DNA of 64,000 nt from Siphonodentalium dalli (GCA_032622095.1 CP136068.1:116113509-116177508), one strand, 5' to 3'; counted from the first letter of the stretch, positions 44,876 to 56,345 are shown. Notes: a model not told the origin generated them from the letters alone. Numbers and translations: made by a program.

Positions 44876-45326
44876 GGTTACACTGGTGTAAATGTTTTCC
44901 ATAGGCCTCAGTGCTAACGTTTTAGCGTATAGTGTTGGCAATATAAATGTTGGGTCCAAAATTTTCTTTAAATCTGAAAAATTGACATTTTGGGAAACTT
45001 TTTACACAAAAAAATCATGTCTGTCTAGCAGGGAATTCGCCTTTAAATCTTATGTTTTCGTAACTAGTGTCAGAACCGCATAAAAAAATACAGTCATATT
45101 TTAGACCACACCAAAAAATTCAAACTTCACTACAAAGGGTTAATTCCTGTGCCAATGGTTATTTTACCTATGGGAAATCATAGGGAAGAGGTGTGATGAT
45201 TTTTTTATGTGAAAATCACACAAGGCTATTGACCAATCAGGGCCCAGTGTCTATTTTATTCTCTCCTATATATTCCTCCCGCATCCGCTAGATGTCACTC
45301 GGAACCTTATTTACACCAGTGTAACC
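44876..45326 (+). mobile_element. MITE family M1, array unit 2
   Basis: Same termini as unit 1, offset 1352 bp; differs at a few positions (for example TTTTATTCTCTCC versus TTTTATTATCTCC). Confidence 0.93.
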
Positions 45327-46227
45327 TAAAGCGATAGCCCGCTTTTTCGCGGAATAATTGTAACTCCCTACATTTCTTCAGAATTACCCATCAATGGAAA
45401 AAATGTGTTCAAAAACAAAATCACTTCTGTGGTTCTTTATTTATCACACACAATTTAACCCCACCCCCTTTAACAAATTATTCATCAAAAAAGCACAATT
45501 TTCCACCACCAGTCATGTTCAGGCCCCATTTTCACTCAGTTTTAGGGGTCTGGTGTTGCATACATGGATCAGCTATGGAAGACTGTTCAATATTCTTTCC
45601 ATGAGAGAACTTCTGGTGATGTGAGGTCATTGAGTCCAGATCTGATCTGCTGAGCATCAAGCGCATGACTTATCAGCACATTGAAGAATAAATATGACAT
45701 TTTCAGGTCTGCAAGGGTGATCCAAGATAACTGGATGTGGGTGTATATTGAATTAGTTGAATAAAGATATGCTCTCTTTGAATTGCTGAAGCATTTTCTT
45801 AAATGTGTCCAAGTTTTAGTGCTATTAACCTTCAAATGACCATACCCACCAGTGGAAATGACACACTTTTATGGATATATATCTGTATATCACTGGCTAT
45901 AAAATCCAAAATACTTGTTAAATTAGGTTCTTATAACAATTGATATATGTGTCGTTGAAATGCCCATGTTATGGGTCATTGCATCATCATGTGACTATTA
46001 CCACCTTGAAATTTTTTGAAAATACCTTGAAAAATTGGCATTTTTTATGAAAATCTTACTATTTTTTTGGCTGATGTAAGTGAAAGAAAGCATATCAGCA
46101 GCAAGAATAGCCACATCAAGCATGAGATATTCATTGGACTGAAAGACCAGGCTCTGTAAAATGCATTAAAATGCTTTAAAGTGACTCCCAGGAATCAAAA
46201 ATGATAAAAAGCTACTTTTTCCCTTTA
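45327..46227 (+). repeat. Array spacer 2
   Basis: Second copy, with small indels such as a lost T in CATGACTTATCAGC (versus CATGACTTTATCAGC). Confidence 0.9.
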
Positions 46228-46678
46228 GGTTACACTGGTGTAAATGTTTTCCATAGGCCTCAGTGCTAACGTTTTAGCGTATAGTGTTGGCAATATAAAT
46301 GTTGGGTCCAAAATTTTCTTTAAATCTGAAAAATTGACATTTTGGGAAACTTTTTACACAAAAAAATCATGTCTGTCTAGCAGGGAATTCGCCTTTAAAT
46401 CTTATGTTTTCGTAACTAGTGTCAGAACCGCATAAAAAAATACAGTCATATTTTAGACCACACCAAAAAATTCAAACTTCACTACAAAGGGTTAATTCCT
46501 GTGCCAATGGTTATTTTACCTATGGGAAATCATAGGGAAGAGGTGTGATGATTTTTTTATGTGAAAATCACACAAGGCTATTGACCAATCAGGGCCCAGT
46601 GTCTATTTTATTCTCTCCTATATATTCCTCCCGCATCCGCTAGATGTCACTCGGAACCTTATTTACACCAGTGTAACC
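46228..46678 (+). mobile_element. MITE family M1, array unit 3
   Basis: Offset 1352 bp from unit 2, same termini. Confidence 0.93.
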
Positions 46679-47583
46679 TAAAGCGATAGCCCGCTTTTTC
46701 GCGGAATAATTGTAACTCCCTACATTTCTTCAGAATTACCCATCAATGGAAAAAATGTGTTCAAAAACAAAATCACTTCTGTGGTTCTTTATTTATCACA
46801 CACAATTTAACCCCACCCCCTTTAACAAATTATTCATCAAAAAAGCACAATTTTCCACCACCAGTCATGTTCAGGCCCCATTTTCACTCAGTTTTAGGGG
46901 TCTGGTGTTGCATACATGGATCAGCTATGGAAGACTGTTCAATATTCTTTCCATGAGAGAACTTCTGGTGATGTGAGGTCATTGAGTCCAGATCTGATCA
47001 GCTGAGCATCAAGCGCATGACTTTATCAGCACATTGAAGAATAAAATATGACATTTTCAGGTCTGCAAGGGTGATCCAAGATAACTGGATGTGGGTGTAT
47101 ATTGAATTAGTTGAATAAAGATATGCTCTCTTTGAATTGCTGAAGCATTTTCTTAAATGTGTCCAAGTTTTAGTGCTATTAACCCTTCAAATGACCATAC
47201 CACCAGTGGAAATGACACACTTTTATGATATATATCTGTATATCACTGGCTATAAAATCCAAAATACTTGTTAAATTAGGTTCTTATAACAATTGATATA
47301 TGTGTCGTTGAAATGCCCATGTTATGGGTCATTTGCATCATCATGTGACTATTACCACCTTGAAATTTTTTGAAAATACCTTGAAAAATTGGCATTTTTT
47401 ATGAAAAATCTTACTATTTTTTTTGGCTGATGTAAGTGAAAGAAAGCATCAGCAGCAAGAATAGCCACATCAAGCATGAGATATTCATTGGACTGAAAGA
47501 CCAGGCTCTGTAAAAATGCATTAAAATGCTTTAAAGTGACTCCCAGGAATCAAAAATGATTAAAAAGCTACTTTTTCCCTTTA
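46679..47583 (+). repeat. Array spacer 3
   Basis: Third copy, a few single-base length changes in A/T runs. Confidence 0.9.
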
Positions 47584-48033
47584 GGTTACACTGGTGTAAA
47601 TGTTTTCCATAGGCCCTCAGTGCTAACGTTTTAGCGTATAGTGTTGGCAATATAATGTTGGGTCCAAAATTTTCTTTAAATCTGAAAAATTGACATTTTG
47701 GGAAACTTTTTACACAAAAAAATCATGTCTGTCTAGCAGGGAATTCGCCTTTAAATCTTATGTTTTCGTAACTAGTGTCAGAACCGCATAAAAAATACAG
47801 TCATATTTTAGACCACACCAAAAAATTCAAACTTCACTACAAAGGGTTAATTCCTTTGCCAATGGTTATTTTACCTATGGGAAATCATAGGGAAGAGGTG
47901 TGATGATTTTTTTATGTGAAAATCACACAAGGCTATTGACCAATCAGGGCCCAGTGTCTATTTTATTCTCTCCTATATATTCCTCCCGCATCCGCTAGAT
48001 GTCACTCGGAACCTTATTTACACCAGTGTAACC
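47584..48033 (+). mobile_element. MITE family M1, array unit 4
   Basis: Last unit; its right terminus GTGTAACC abuts ATTT (48034-48037), and recombinase coding sequence resumes at once. Confidence 0.93.
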
Positions 48034-48762
48034 ATTTACAAGACTTCTACATGCCGGAGTTGCTCCTACCACCATTCAGCAGCTAAGCGGCCACAAAAAC
48101 GTACAAAGTATTAACAATTACGCAGCGGCATCGAATGACATGCAACATACCATGAGTGACATTCTGTCGATTGGAAACTCATCAGTTCCATGTCCATCGA
48201 CACCGAGACCCACTGTGAGTGTGGCTTCAATTCCTTCAGATCATGCTTTTAATGGAACAAACCCTGTTGCCACATCAGCATCTCCTTTAGTACTTCATGG
48301 AGTGAAGATCAACAGGATAAATTCCCAAGCGCAAATGACACAGGCAAAACAGCTGAAAAGTGGTTCCTTCGAAGTCAACACGATGACAAGATGTGAGATC
48401 CATATTCATCACCACTATGGAGAAAGCAAACCACCAAAAACGCTGGAGAATTGCTGTCACCGAGAGCGATTCTGACACTGAATCGGATTAAATTTGTCAT
48501 CCACATGTTTTTGTTCGAAAATTAAACTCTTAAGACTTATTACGAAAGATTTGTTTTGTATTATTACGCGTTTGTGCGAATCATCCCCAAATTCAACACA
48601 AAATAGTTCCTCGACCTTGGCCTTAACTTGGGAGTTTCGGCTGATGACTGGGATTGTTCAATGGAGTACTTTTGCCCGGGTGATGACATGGGATGGTGTA
48701 ACGAAGTAGTTTTGCCCTTTGTACATGGGATGAACCAAAAATGTGTCATATAATAAACGCTT

Positions 48763-48891
48763 TATCGGTACAGTGAAGTGATATGGGCTGCAGTATCACG
48801 TCTCGTTGACGATGTCAGATCGCCGCATCAAACTCGCTGCCTCGTCAACTCGTCGTGATACTGCAGCCCATATCACTTCACTGTACCGATA
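48763..48891. mobile_element. Foldback element F5
   Basis: TATCGGTACAGTGAAGTGAT, ATGGGCTGCAGTATCACG on the left and CGTGATACTGCAGCCCAT, ATCACTTCACTGTACCGATA on the right: about 38 bp perfect, then imperfect pairing (CGTTGACGA/TCGTCAACTCG) around a short centre. Confidence 0.92.
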
Positions 48892-48894
48892 ATG

Positions 48895-49440
48895 TGTATG
48901 TATCGACCTTCAAATTCAAAAGTGATTATTAATAGGGTGATATTTGGAACGCAAACCGCCATGAGTACAGTGAGTTTTTATAACAGTATAATTTAAGCGG
49001 ACTTGGCTCATTCGAACCTCCACATTTTTTTCTAGGTAATTTGGAGCGACGGATACGATAGGTCGATAAATAAACGAACTATTGATATACCGGCTGCATA
49101 TGCTCTGCCAAAGTCACAGTAATTTTGCAGCCGTTTCAACTTTTCGCCAGAAGTAAGACAAACGCTCTTTATTGCTACCATATCAGGAATAGACTAATAC
49201 GGAACGCTCTTTTCTGTTCCTTGTCGGGCAAATGGCTGTTTTGTGTTTGGGACACAAACACCGTATTCACAGTAGTATTTTGCATTACTTCATTGCGTCT
49301 TTTTGGGTTACATAATGCTCATTGAAATTAAGGTAGTTAAGATATTTATCGACCTATATCGATACCAAGTAAAATTGAAAAGCGAATAATATTATGTGTA
49401 TTTTGGAGAGCAAATCACCATGTGGCTTTAATTATAAGCT
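48895..49440 (-). repeat. Dispersed repeat family R1, copy D (most complete)
   Basis: On the minus strand: AAAGCCACATGGTGATTTGC, GAGCATTATGTAACCCAAAA, GTGTTTGTGTCCCAAACACA, GATATGGTAGCAATAAAGAG, CCGGTATATCAATAGTTCGT and GAATGAGCCAAGTCCGC. Beyond the end, the start block (CATGGCGGTTTGCGTTCCAA) appears again, suggesting a partial tandem copy at 48895-48985. Confidence 0.8.
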
Positions 49441-50151
49441 GTCAATCCACGGAATAGCATATAACAATTGGTTGTCATATACATGTATAGCCATAAAGGT
49501 TATTTCATGATATAAGCTAAATTTCTTGATTACTTTCCGCCACAGCAATGGCAGAAGCACCGTGTGATATGACAACTCCTATTTACCGCGTGCATAAAAT
49601 GTACACGAAAACTAATCGATACTTCCTACGATTTACAAGGGATTTTCAATATTGCATCATAATTCATTCTGGTAGGACCACCCTGCCAATAACCGTAAAG
49701 CTAACTCTCCGGTGCTTAAGTGCCTAAAAAAATCAACAACACTCGTACTAATATTTGCAAATAAATTAATTTGAAACAAACAACTCAGTTTTACAGCCGA
49801 ATTATACCAAGAACACGTGCACACTAAACAGTTCGTGACCACTTGCCACTAACCAATTAAAAACGACGAATTAATGACACCACTTGATCAATCGATAATG
49901 AGATGTCTGAGCGACAGGGTCTCTGTTTAAACGTTGTGTGTCTTTCTGTTAGCGGTATAATCTCAGAGATTTTCGCTCGTTTTACTTCTACCTTCTACTT
50001 ATGGTGATCTCATGTCAAATGCTGCACCAAATTAAGTAAAATAACTCTTGTTTCGATTAAAGTTATGGGTTATAATTTTTAACTTAAACGTTTGAAGACA
50101 ATTTAACACAGACGCGCTACATTTATACTTTAAGGTTATAACTGTATAACA
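49441..50151. other. Intergenic, nothing recognised
   Basis: No supported feature. Confidence 0.45.
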
Positions 50152-50599
50152 TTAAAGGTACTCAATCCGATTAAACACCCCTAAATTACTATTTCTTTGG
50201 CTTCGGGGGTAAAAAATATATTTGATTCGAGTCGAGGAACCTACCCATCAACACTCAGAGTGATCAGACATCGATATTTGAAGTTTGTTATTTCAATTGT
50301 TTGTGACCCAGAAAAACGCCGTCAAAAGGATGGTCTCGGTCAAAATTGCGGATGAAGATGGATAACTCTAAAAACAAGTGGTAATACGTCAAAATTTCGT
50401 GAATACTCAAGTGATAATACGGCGATATTTCGTTGAACAAAATGTTGATAAATAACACGTTTTGGGAAATACCATAGTTGACAGTGATTAGCATTAGTAT
50501 GTTGCAATTAATCGATTCTGATAACTAAAGCATATTTTGAAGAAATGCTGTTGTTGTATCTTGATATGGGGAATCTCTGATCGGATTGAGTACCTTTAA
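50152..50599. mobile_element. TTAA MITE family T4
   Basis: TTAAAGGTACTCAATCCGAT left and ATCGGATTGAGTACCTTTAA right: exact 16 bp inverted ends (AGGTACTCAATCCGAT) flanked by TTAA, 448 bp. Termini differ from T1-T3, so this is a separate TTAA-targeting lineage (piggyBac- or Kolobok-like). Confidence 0.9.
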
Positions 50600-51259
50600 C
50601 CAAAATAAAATGTATTTCTTAAATAATTCGTACACTTATCGACATACGATTTGGGCAAATTCCAGAGTCTATGTGAATTTTTTAAAGATAATAAATAAAG
50701 ATAATCAAAACATATTTTAATAATGGTGCGCTGGTGTTTACAAAACGACGCGAATAGTCATCTCAATAGGCTGGCTTTCAAACATCCAACATCGCCATTA
50801 TAACATTTTTTAAACAATATATATGTTTCTGAATGTTGTGTACACATAGTGGTTTTCCTCGATTTGTTCAAATGGATCAACCACCTCGAAAATGACAGAT
50901 GTAAAACAAACATAACGATGTACTGTTTCCAGCGATGTATATATGTCCCTGCTGTTTCTTAACTGCGTCGCTTTTCCCTACCAGCACCATAGAAATTTAG
51001 CAGGATCCACCAGCATCATAGCAATTCAGCAGCCAACTAAAACGACGTTTAATTTAGCAGGCACTAAGTCTTATCCAGGGGAGATATTGGTATTGAAGCC
51101 ACACAGATAACAGTTCCGTGGTATGTAATCGGATGGGAATCTCTAGTATTATCTTTGATTCGTTACGCTATCAGCCGTTTGGTAACTGGACACTCGCTTG
51201 CGGGGAGTTATTTATTTCCAGTTCATCGATTTCTGCGAGTCTTCAATATAATAAGTTGA
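50600..51259. other. Intergenic, nothing recognised
   Basis: Short duplicated words (CACCA.CATAG.AAT.TAGCAG) at 50985-51040; otherwise nothing. Confidence 0.4.
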
Positions 51260-51636
51260 ACAAACAGAAGGGCCCTGTGCCAATGCATTCTCTTATATAT
51301 GCGAGTCGACCATAGGTCGCCTCGCATATATAAGATAATGCATTGGCTTAACACATTAAAAATTATAAAATTGTTAAAAAGAATGTAAGAAAAAATGGTA
51401 AACAATTTTTTTTTAGGCCAATGCATTCTCTTATATATGCGAGGCGACCTATGGTCGACTCGCATATATAAGAGAATGCATTGGCACAGGGCATAACTGT
51501 AACTATAACAATGTGGTCAAGGAGCCGGTTCCAATGATATCCATATTTGTATGGTTCTATTGAGACAGACCGAAGATAATTTAGGCTGTTGCAGCTTTAT
51601 TTGGCCGGTTTTGGCCGGTTTGTTGGGTAAAGGCTT
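51260..51636 (-). mobile_element. TTAA MITE family T1, damaged copy
   Basis: Hairpins at 51280-51346 and 51418-51484, then GGCCGGTTTTGGCCGG and TGTTGGGTAAAGGCTTA. The left terminus has lost TTAACCC, and the right TTAA is mutated. Confidence 0.85.
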
Positions 51637-51745
51637 AGATGTTTGTTGAACGACGTATTATCCGAACAGCAATAAAATTGAATGAACGCACCTCGTGTGC
51701 AACTGCCAGTTGCTTTTTTAAAAAGACCAAGATCAACTTTACAGT
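51630..51745 (+). repeat. Duplicated flank, copy 1
   Basis: GCTTAGATGTTTGTTGAACG, ACGTATTATCCGAACAGCAA, TGAATGAACGCACCTCGTGT and AAAAAGACCAAGATCAACTT recur at 54687-54795, in both cases just right of a T1 hairpin. Confidence 0.85.
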
Positions 51746-52030
51746 GCTTACATGTCAATATATAATGACAGGAATCTCTACTCTGGCTACTCATGTCATG
51801 GTATGTGGACACAAGACCATATTAGGAATTTAAAAGAAGGCGCACGTCGAAGAGCGGTTTGATGGCAGTTGACGAGTAGTACCTACTTTTGTCACAGCAC
51901 GACCCGGTTCCGGGGACCGAATTCAATCTCCATCAGAGCGCAACAGTCATACTTCCTTTCTGACCTTTGTCACCGGCTGGGTACCAGTTTAATTAAAAGT
52001 TCGGCAATCTATATTTGGGTAGGATCCTCT

Positions 52031-52520
52031 ATTTCAAAGGTACTCTATTCCGAAGCTTCGAAATTCCGCTATTCCGAACGAAGGTTCGCTATTCCGAAGG
52101 TTCTATTCTGGGCGTGTTTATACAGAAATGAATCAAAACTTACATGCCCCCCCCCCTAAATAAAATAACAAACAAACCACACTTGGAATGAATGCCACCG
52201 TTATAATTTTCCTTTAGTTTGCGTATTCTTTCCTCCAAAAATCTTAATCTTCATACGTCTTCTTGGTGGTCGTTCAATTTTTTTGTTCGTGTGTTCCCAT
52301 AACATGTTTAATATATATATATGACATTATTTCTAAATACCTATTTAAGTCATGAGTCATAAACGCTATTACTTCCATACTAAGATGGCATATGTTCGTG
52401 TAACGCAGACCGTTGAGGAGGAAAGGTCACCCTTTACAATATTAAAAAAAACACCTTCGAAATAGCGAATCTTCGGAATAGTGACCCTTCGGTATAATAG
52501 CGAACCTTCGGAATAGAGAC
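52031..52520. repeat. Segment bounded by inverted 'CTATTCCGAAGGTTCG' arrays
   Basis: Short irregular arrays of CTATTCCGAAGGTTCG at 52031-52109 and of its complement at 52453-52520 face each other across about 340 bp with a C run at 52147. The spacing of motif copies is about 17-24 bp. Could be the subterminal region of a DNA element. Confidence 0.7.
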
Positions 52521-52859
52521 ATGACCCCCTATATTGAGCTCGGTTTTCACAGACAACAATGTCTGATACCACGAGGTTCCAACTCCTAAAAAAGTTTTGA
52601 AAGTGGAATGTTTTGTCTGATTTGGTAAACAGTTTCACGACATCCAGTTTCACATGGGTTTGTTTACAAAATTAACCGGGAAATCGGCGGATCACACCAT
52701 TATACGAAATAGGGCTTGGTTTCTATGGCGTTTTTGGTTTGAAATGATACATATTGTATGTGATGTTTTGTGAGCTGCCTACGGCCAATGTGTTCCGCTG
52801 TTAGCTCGGTGAATATACGATTAGCGCGGAAGTCCAGACAATGTGAGTAAAATGTCACC

Positions 52860-53050
52860 GGTTGGTTTAAACAATATTTTATTTGAACTAAACAGAACAG
52901 AATTACAAACAATAAATACATGACATATAATTTTAAAGTGTTCAAAAGAGGATTGGGCAACAAGCTTTGGGGCTTTTGTTAAGTCCTATCCTCAAAAAAT
53001 AAAGGTTACCCCAATAGATACCATTGGGGTATAGCAGACGGGTTTAGTTC
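52860..53050 (-). mobile_element. Retroelement 3' end remnant
   Basis: Minus strand: TTGAGGATAGGACTTAACAA, AAGCCCCAAAGCTTGTTGCC, CAATCCTC, then TTCAAATAAAATATTGTTTA. Same layout as 14815-14990. Confidence 0.55.
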
Positions 53051-53716
53051 TGTATGGTCCGAATAATAAAGTTTATAGATGAAGGGATAGGAAAGAGAAA
53101 GGGAGTGCAGGTAGTAGTTGAAAAGGGGTAGATGAACTTACCATTAACATCAGGATAAGATATGTCACGGAGAAATAAGAGAGGATTGTATCATGTTAAA
53201 TTGATCACCATTTATTGTCACAAGCCAATGGAGATTCTAAATTCAAAACAAATTTGATCACGCTACGACCCAATTGGAGAGAATTTGAAAACGGCGGGTT
53301 ATCAGAATTATTTCCATTCCATTAATGAGCTGTTTAGTTAATGTATTTAATAAGTATTTAATAAGTGTCACCGGTTGCAGCGGCCTTATAGATTCAACAA
53401 GGGAGATAAACCCTGCATGAACTTTGGGACTTAAATTACTTTTATACGGACTTAGTATGCCCCCAATGAATGACGTAAGTCGTATTCAAGTCAACGAATC
53501 CATAATCATTTAGTAACTTGAGAAACAATAAAAAGAACCGAATGTCATTATATTTCGGATATGGTGATTATATAGAGCGTTTTTCTTCATCAATTGCGAG
53601 AACATATTTTTGACAACTGACGCTATGAAAGTTATATACATGTAGTTTAAGAAGATAACTTCTAACTTTAACTTTCTTGGTACGTCATACCCCATAACCC
53701 TACTATTGACATCAAC
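53051..53716. other. Intergenic, nothing recognised
   Basis: No supported feature. Confidence 0.45.
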
Positions 53717-54181
53717 CCATAAAGGGGCGTGACCCAAGCCTGCGTTTAGCGTGCCTGTCATTTGCAGAGTGAAGTCCCCGGAGGGTGAATTTAGCATCAC
53801 TAAATTCACCCTCTAGGGACCTCTTTCTGCTTAGGTATCATCTTCTCTGGAAAGTTTATTTATTATAAAATTTCTGTAGAAACCTCTCCACGTATATTCT
53901 ATTTCTTTTTTAGTTTAATATCTCTATATTCCCAAATTGGCAGACGACCCCTTGCATAATCAATGTTTCCAATGGGTGTACATCACAATATTCACCATTT
54001 TGGAAATTCAATCTGAGTCTATGTCTCCCATAGCAGATGAGGCCTTGCCGAATGGGGTCCCCTGAGGGTGAATTTGGTGATGATAGCCCGCTATGCGGGA
54101 TAGCGTCACTGAATTCACCCTCTGGGGACCTCATTATGCAAATGACAGGCACACTAAACCCAGGCTTGGTGTGACCAGTGG
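53717..54181. mobile_element. MITE with long inverted ends and inner hairpins
   Basis: Left: GACCCAAGCCTGCGTTTAGC, GTGCCTGTCATTTGCA, GAGGGTGAATTTAGCATCAC. Right, complement: CACACCAAGCCTGGGTTTAG, TGTGCCTGTCATTTGCAT, GAGGGTGAATTCAGTGACGC. Each end also has an inner palindrome (GGGTGAATTTAG...TAAATTCACCCTC). Inverted ends of about 110 bp; ends and target duplication not pinned down. Confidence 0.85.
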
Positions 54182-54299
54182 GATTCCGTTAGGGTGGACA
54201 ATTTGGAAGTTCTAACCGTATCCACTGTCGGATCATGGAGCCAACCAGAAATTCCGAAGCCCGGACAATTCTATTTGTACCTCCTTTTGGGTTGTAATG

Positions 54300-54895
54300 T
54301 CCAGCTGATACATCAAATATGTTGCTAATTTCCAACCTTACACACCTGTATATGGATGGAAGCTGTATCTGTGTTGGCTACTTGGGTCTATACAATTTTA
54401 ATAATTTTTTCTTGTATTCTTTAACAATTTTATAATTTCACCCATACAGAGCCCCAGACAAACATGAGCAGACGACACTCTTCTATATGCTTCTATATAT
54501 GTGAGGGGCTCCCTGCAGGGTAATGGATGTTTTTTATTTTATGTCCTAAAAATTGTAAGAAACATTTATTTTTAAAAAAAATGATAAAAAATTGTTAGGC
54601 CAATGCATTCTCTTATATATGCGAGGCGACCTATGGTCGACTCGCATATATAAGAGAATGCATTGGCACAGGGTAAAAAAGGCTGCTTAGATGTTTGTTG
54701 AACGACGTATTATCCGAACAGCAATACAATTGAATGAACGCACCTCGTGTTCAACTGATAGTCGCTTTTTAAAAAGACCATGATCAACTTCACAGTGCCT
54801 GATATGGCGGGTCACAAATATGTTGCTAATTTCCAACCTTACACACCTGTACATGGATGGAAGCTGTATTTGTGTTGGTTACTTTGGTATATAAT
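54300..54895 (+). repeat. Local duplication with T1 hairpin between copies
   Basis: AAATATGTTGCTAATTTCCA and GGATGGAAGCTGTATCTGTG at 54318-54385 recur at 54820-54895. Between them are an isolated T1 hairpin (54600-54666) and the duplicated flank 54687-54795. Confidence 0.85.
54600..54666. repeat. T1 hairpin, isolated
   Basis: 67 nt, CCAATGCATTCTCTTATATA start, same conserved mismatch as in the complete copies; preceded by an A/T-rich linker like that of T1. Confidence 0.9.
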
Positions 54896-55654
54896 TGCCG
54901 TGCACATCTATACAGTTTATTTATCATAAACCTAAACATAACACAGACATGGAGATAATACACATGCACATATGTTCAAAGTTACTGCGAACGTTTGGAT
55001 ATTACAAATGCTAGTATTTCGCGAATCCTATTATCCCTTGAATATTGTGCATGGGAGAAAGGACATAATCAATTGATGCCGGGGGTGATAAGAAGACAGC
55101 CATTCCTGTCCTTGTCACTCCCGCACAGTAATCACAACTGACGTTTTAATTGTAATGGGTGACTTTTTGTAATTGCATTCATTCAATTGTATTGTGTAAA
55201 TATAACGTCTCCATCTAAATTTGATCAATAGTTGGAAAATAATCTACGTTTGATCTAAAATGAAAGCAACTCACTTTTTAAAAATCAGAGCAATTTCAAG
55301 CTATATTTTGTCTGAAATTCCAAAAGATGAAACTTCCAATTGTTGAAAATTCCGACCGATATTTGGGGGCGAGTCACCTGGTCAATGCATCAGCATATTA
55401 TTTATATGTACAGTACCGTATAACTAAATGGATCCCTACACCGAAAGTCATCGTGTCGCGAGCTGACGACTATTTCAGTTCACATATTTGACCGAAATAT
55501 TCGACTTTTGGTCAAGATTGTTATCAATAAATAGTGGTTGGAAAATGTAACTATCAGAACAACAATTTTGGTATGAAATTCCCAACTGATGGCGCACCAG
55601 ACGTTAAGTGTCCAACTGTTTATTTTTTTTTACAAACCCAGCATATCCCATTGC

Positions 55655-55750
55655 AATTCAATTCAATTCAATTTATTGGTATATACTCGTCGTCGTTTTG
55701 ACATATAGAGTGGAACATATACAGTGTTAAATTTCAAAATATTTATGAAT
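55655..55750 (-). mobile_element. LINE 3' tail, minus strand
   Basis: AATTCAATTCAATTCAATTT is the complement of the (ATTGA)n tail of the 7299-7840 LINE; on the minus strand it is preceded by CGACGACGAGTATATACCAA. Confidence 0.65.
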
Positions 55751-56129
55751 TGTGCATGCGTGCAGTGAATAAATATACGACAATATCATATGGGATATGT
55801 GGTCAGTAATCAGTGAATCAGTAATCAGTGGGTTTGGGTCGGTTTTAGTAGTTGTTTTGGTGTGCCTCAGGAGATCCTCGTTATTGATTGGGCTTTTTTA
55901 ATTGCAGCACAACATAGTATATACCCTACCGTGTAACTAACTGGATCCCGAAAACAAATTATACGATATCGCCGTGTCGTACTGTGTGCTCTCATATCAA
56001 GCACGCTATAAAAGCCAAACCTCATTTGGCTATTGCCGTTTTTTTATTTATATTTCCAACATTGCACCACCTATGGTTGAACAATTACCAAATGATGGCT
56101 ATTTCAATCTATAAATTTGACCTAAGTTT

Positions 56130-56345
56130 GGAATTTGGAGGAAGTAAATGTGTATATAGGGAGCCTCGCGTATATAAGAGAAGACATTGCCCTAACAAAA
56201 TTACCTCTACCTTCTAAGCCAGTGTCTTCGTTTACGCATGGGGGGAGGTTCGCTATGAGAGACTCGCGTATATTTGAGAATGCACTGGCACAGGACCATT
56301 AATGCTGCACCAGCGCTGCTTCCGTCATGAACCCACATGAAATGG
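56130..56345. mobile_element. TTAA MITE family T2, degraded
   Basis: Hairpin pieces GGGAGCCTCGCGTATATAAG and GAGACTCGCGTATATTTGAG, then AATGCTGCACCAGC, CTTCCGTCATGAACCC and GGTTAA. Confidence 0.65.

Larger units (their letters stand above)
42247..48491 (+). pseudogene. Crypton-type tyrosine recombinase (KIAA1958-like), interrupted
   Basis: Starts plausibly at ATG 42247 (MEHDDFLDN). After a frame change near 42320, the frame to 42927 gives a Ser-rich leader and a helical core-binding domain (FLDMTKQDVGEF, ERKTQSVARFFSQWL). An in-frame TGA (42925-42927), possibly from CGA, precedes ASKRKELKQKGFG. The catalytic domain has FGLRSGQE (Arg codon 43111-43113), then after a frameshift LRWGDV and DTKTRTGA; a TAA at 43347-43349 is followed by FYLAINYKRRP and WYKEQPLGEN. 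Past the array, TRLLHAGVAPTTIQQLSGHK and the catalytic Tyr (48119-48121) in NNYAAAS follow. The HxxR box reads RSAR, apparently lacking its His. The 3' end has a last frameshift before a Ser/Asp-rich tail. Such enzymes cut and rejoin DNA through a phosphotyrosine link. At least two stops and four frame changes, plus the insertion, show it is dead. Confidence 0.88.

Noticed and set aside
44041-46976. Conserved 76-residue protein encoded three times
   Set aside because: Conservation equals that of the whole spacer, including non-coding parts, so it reflects recent duplication and not selection.
43524-48033. LTR retrotransposon reading of the 450 bp direct repeats
   Set aside because: No TG...CA ends, primer-binding site or polypurine tract; the units have 18 bp inverted termini and occur solo (10890).
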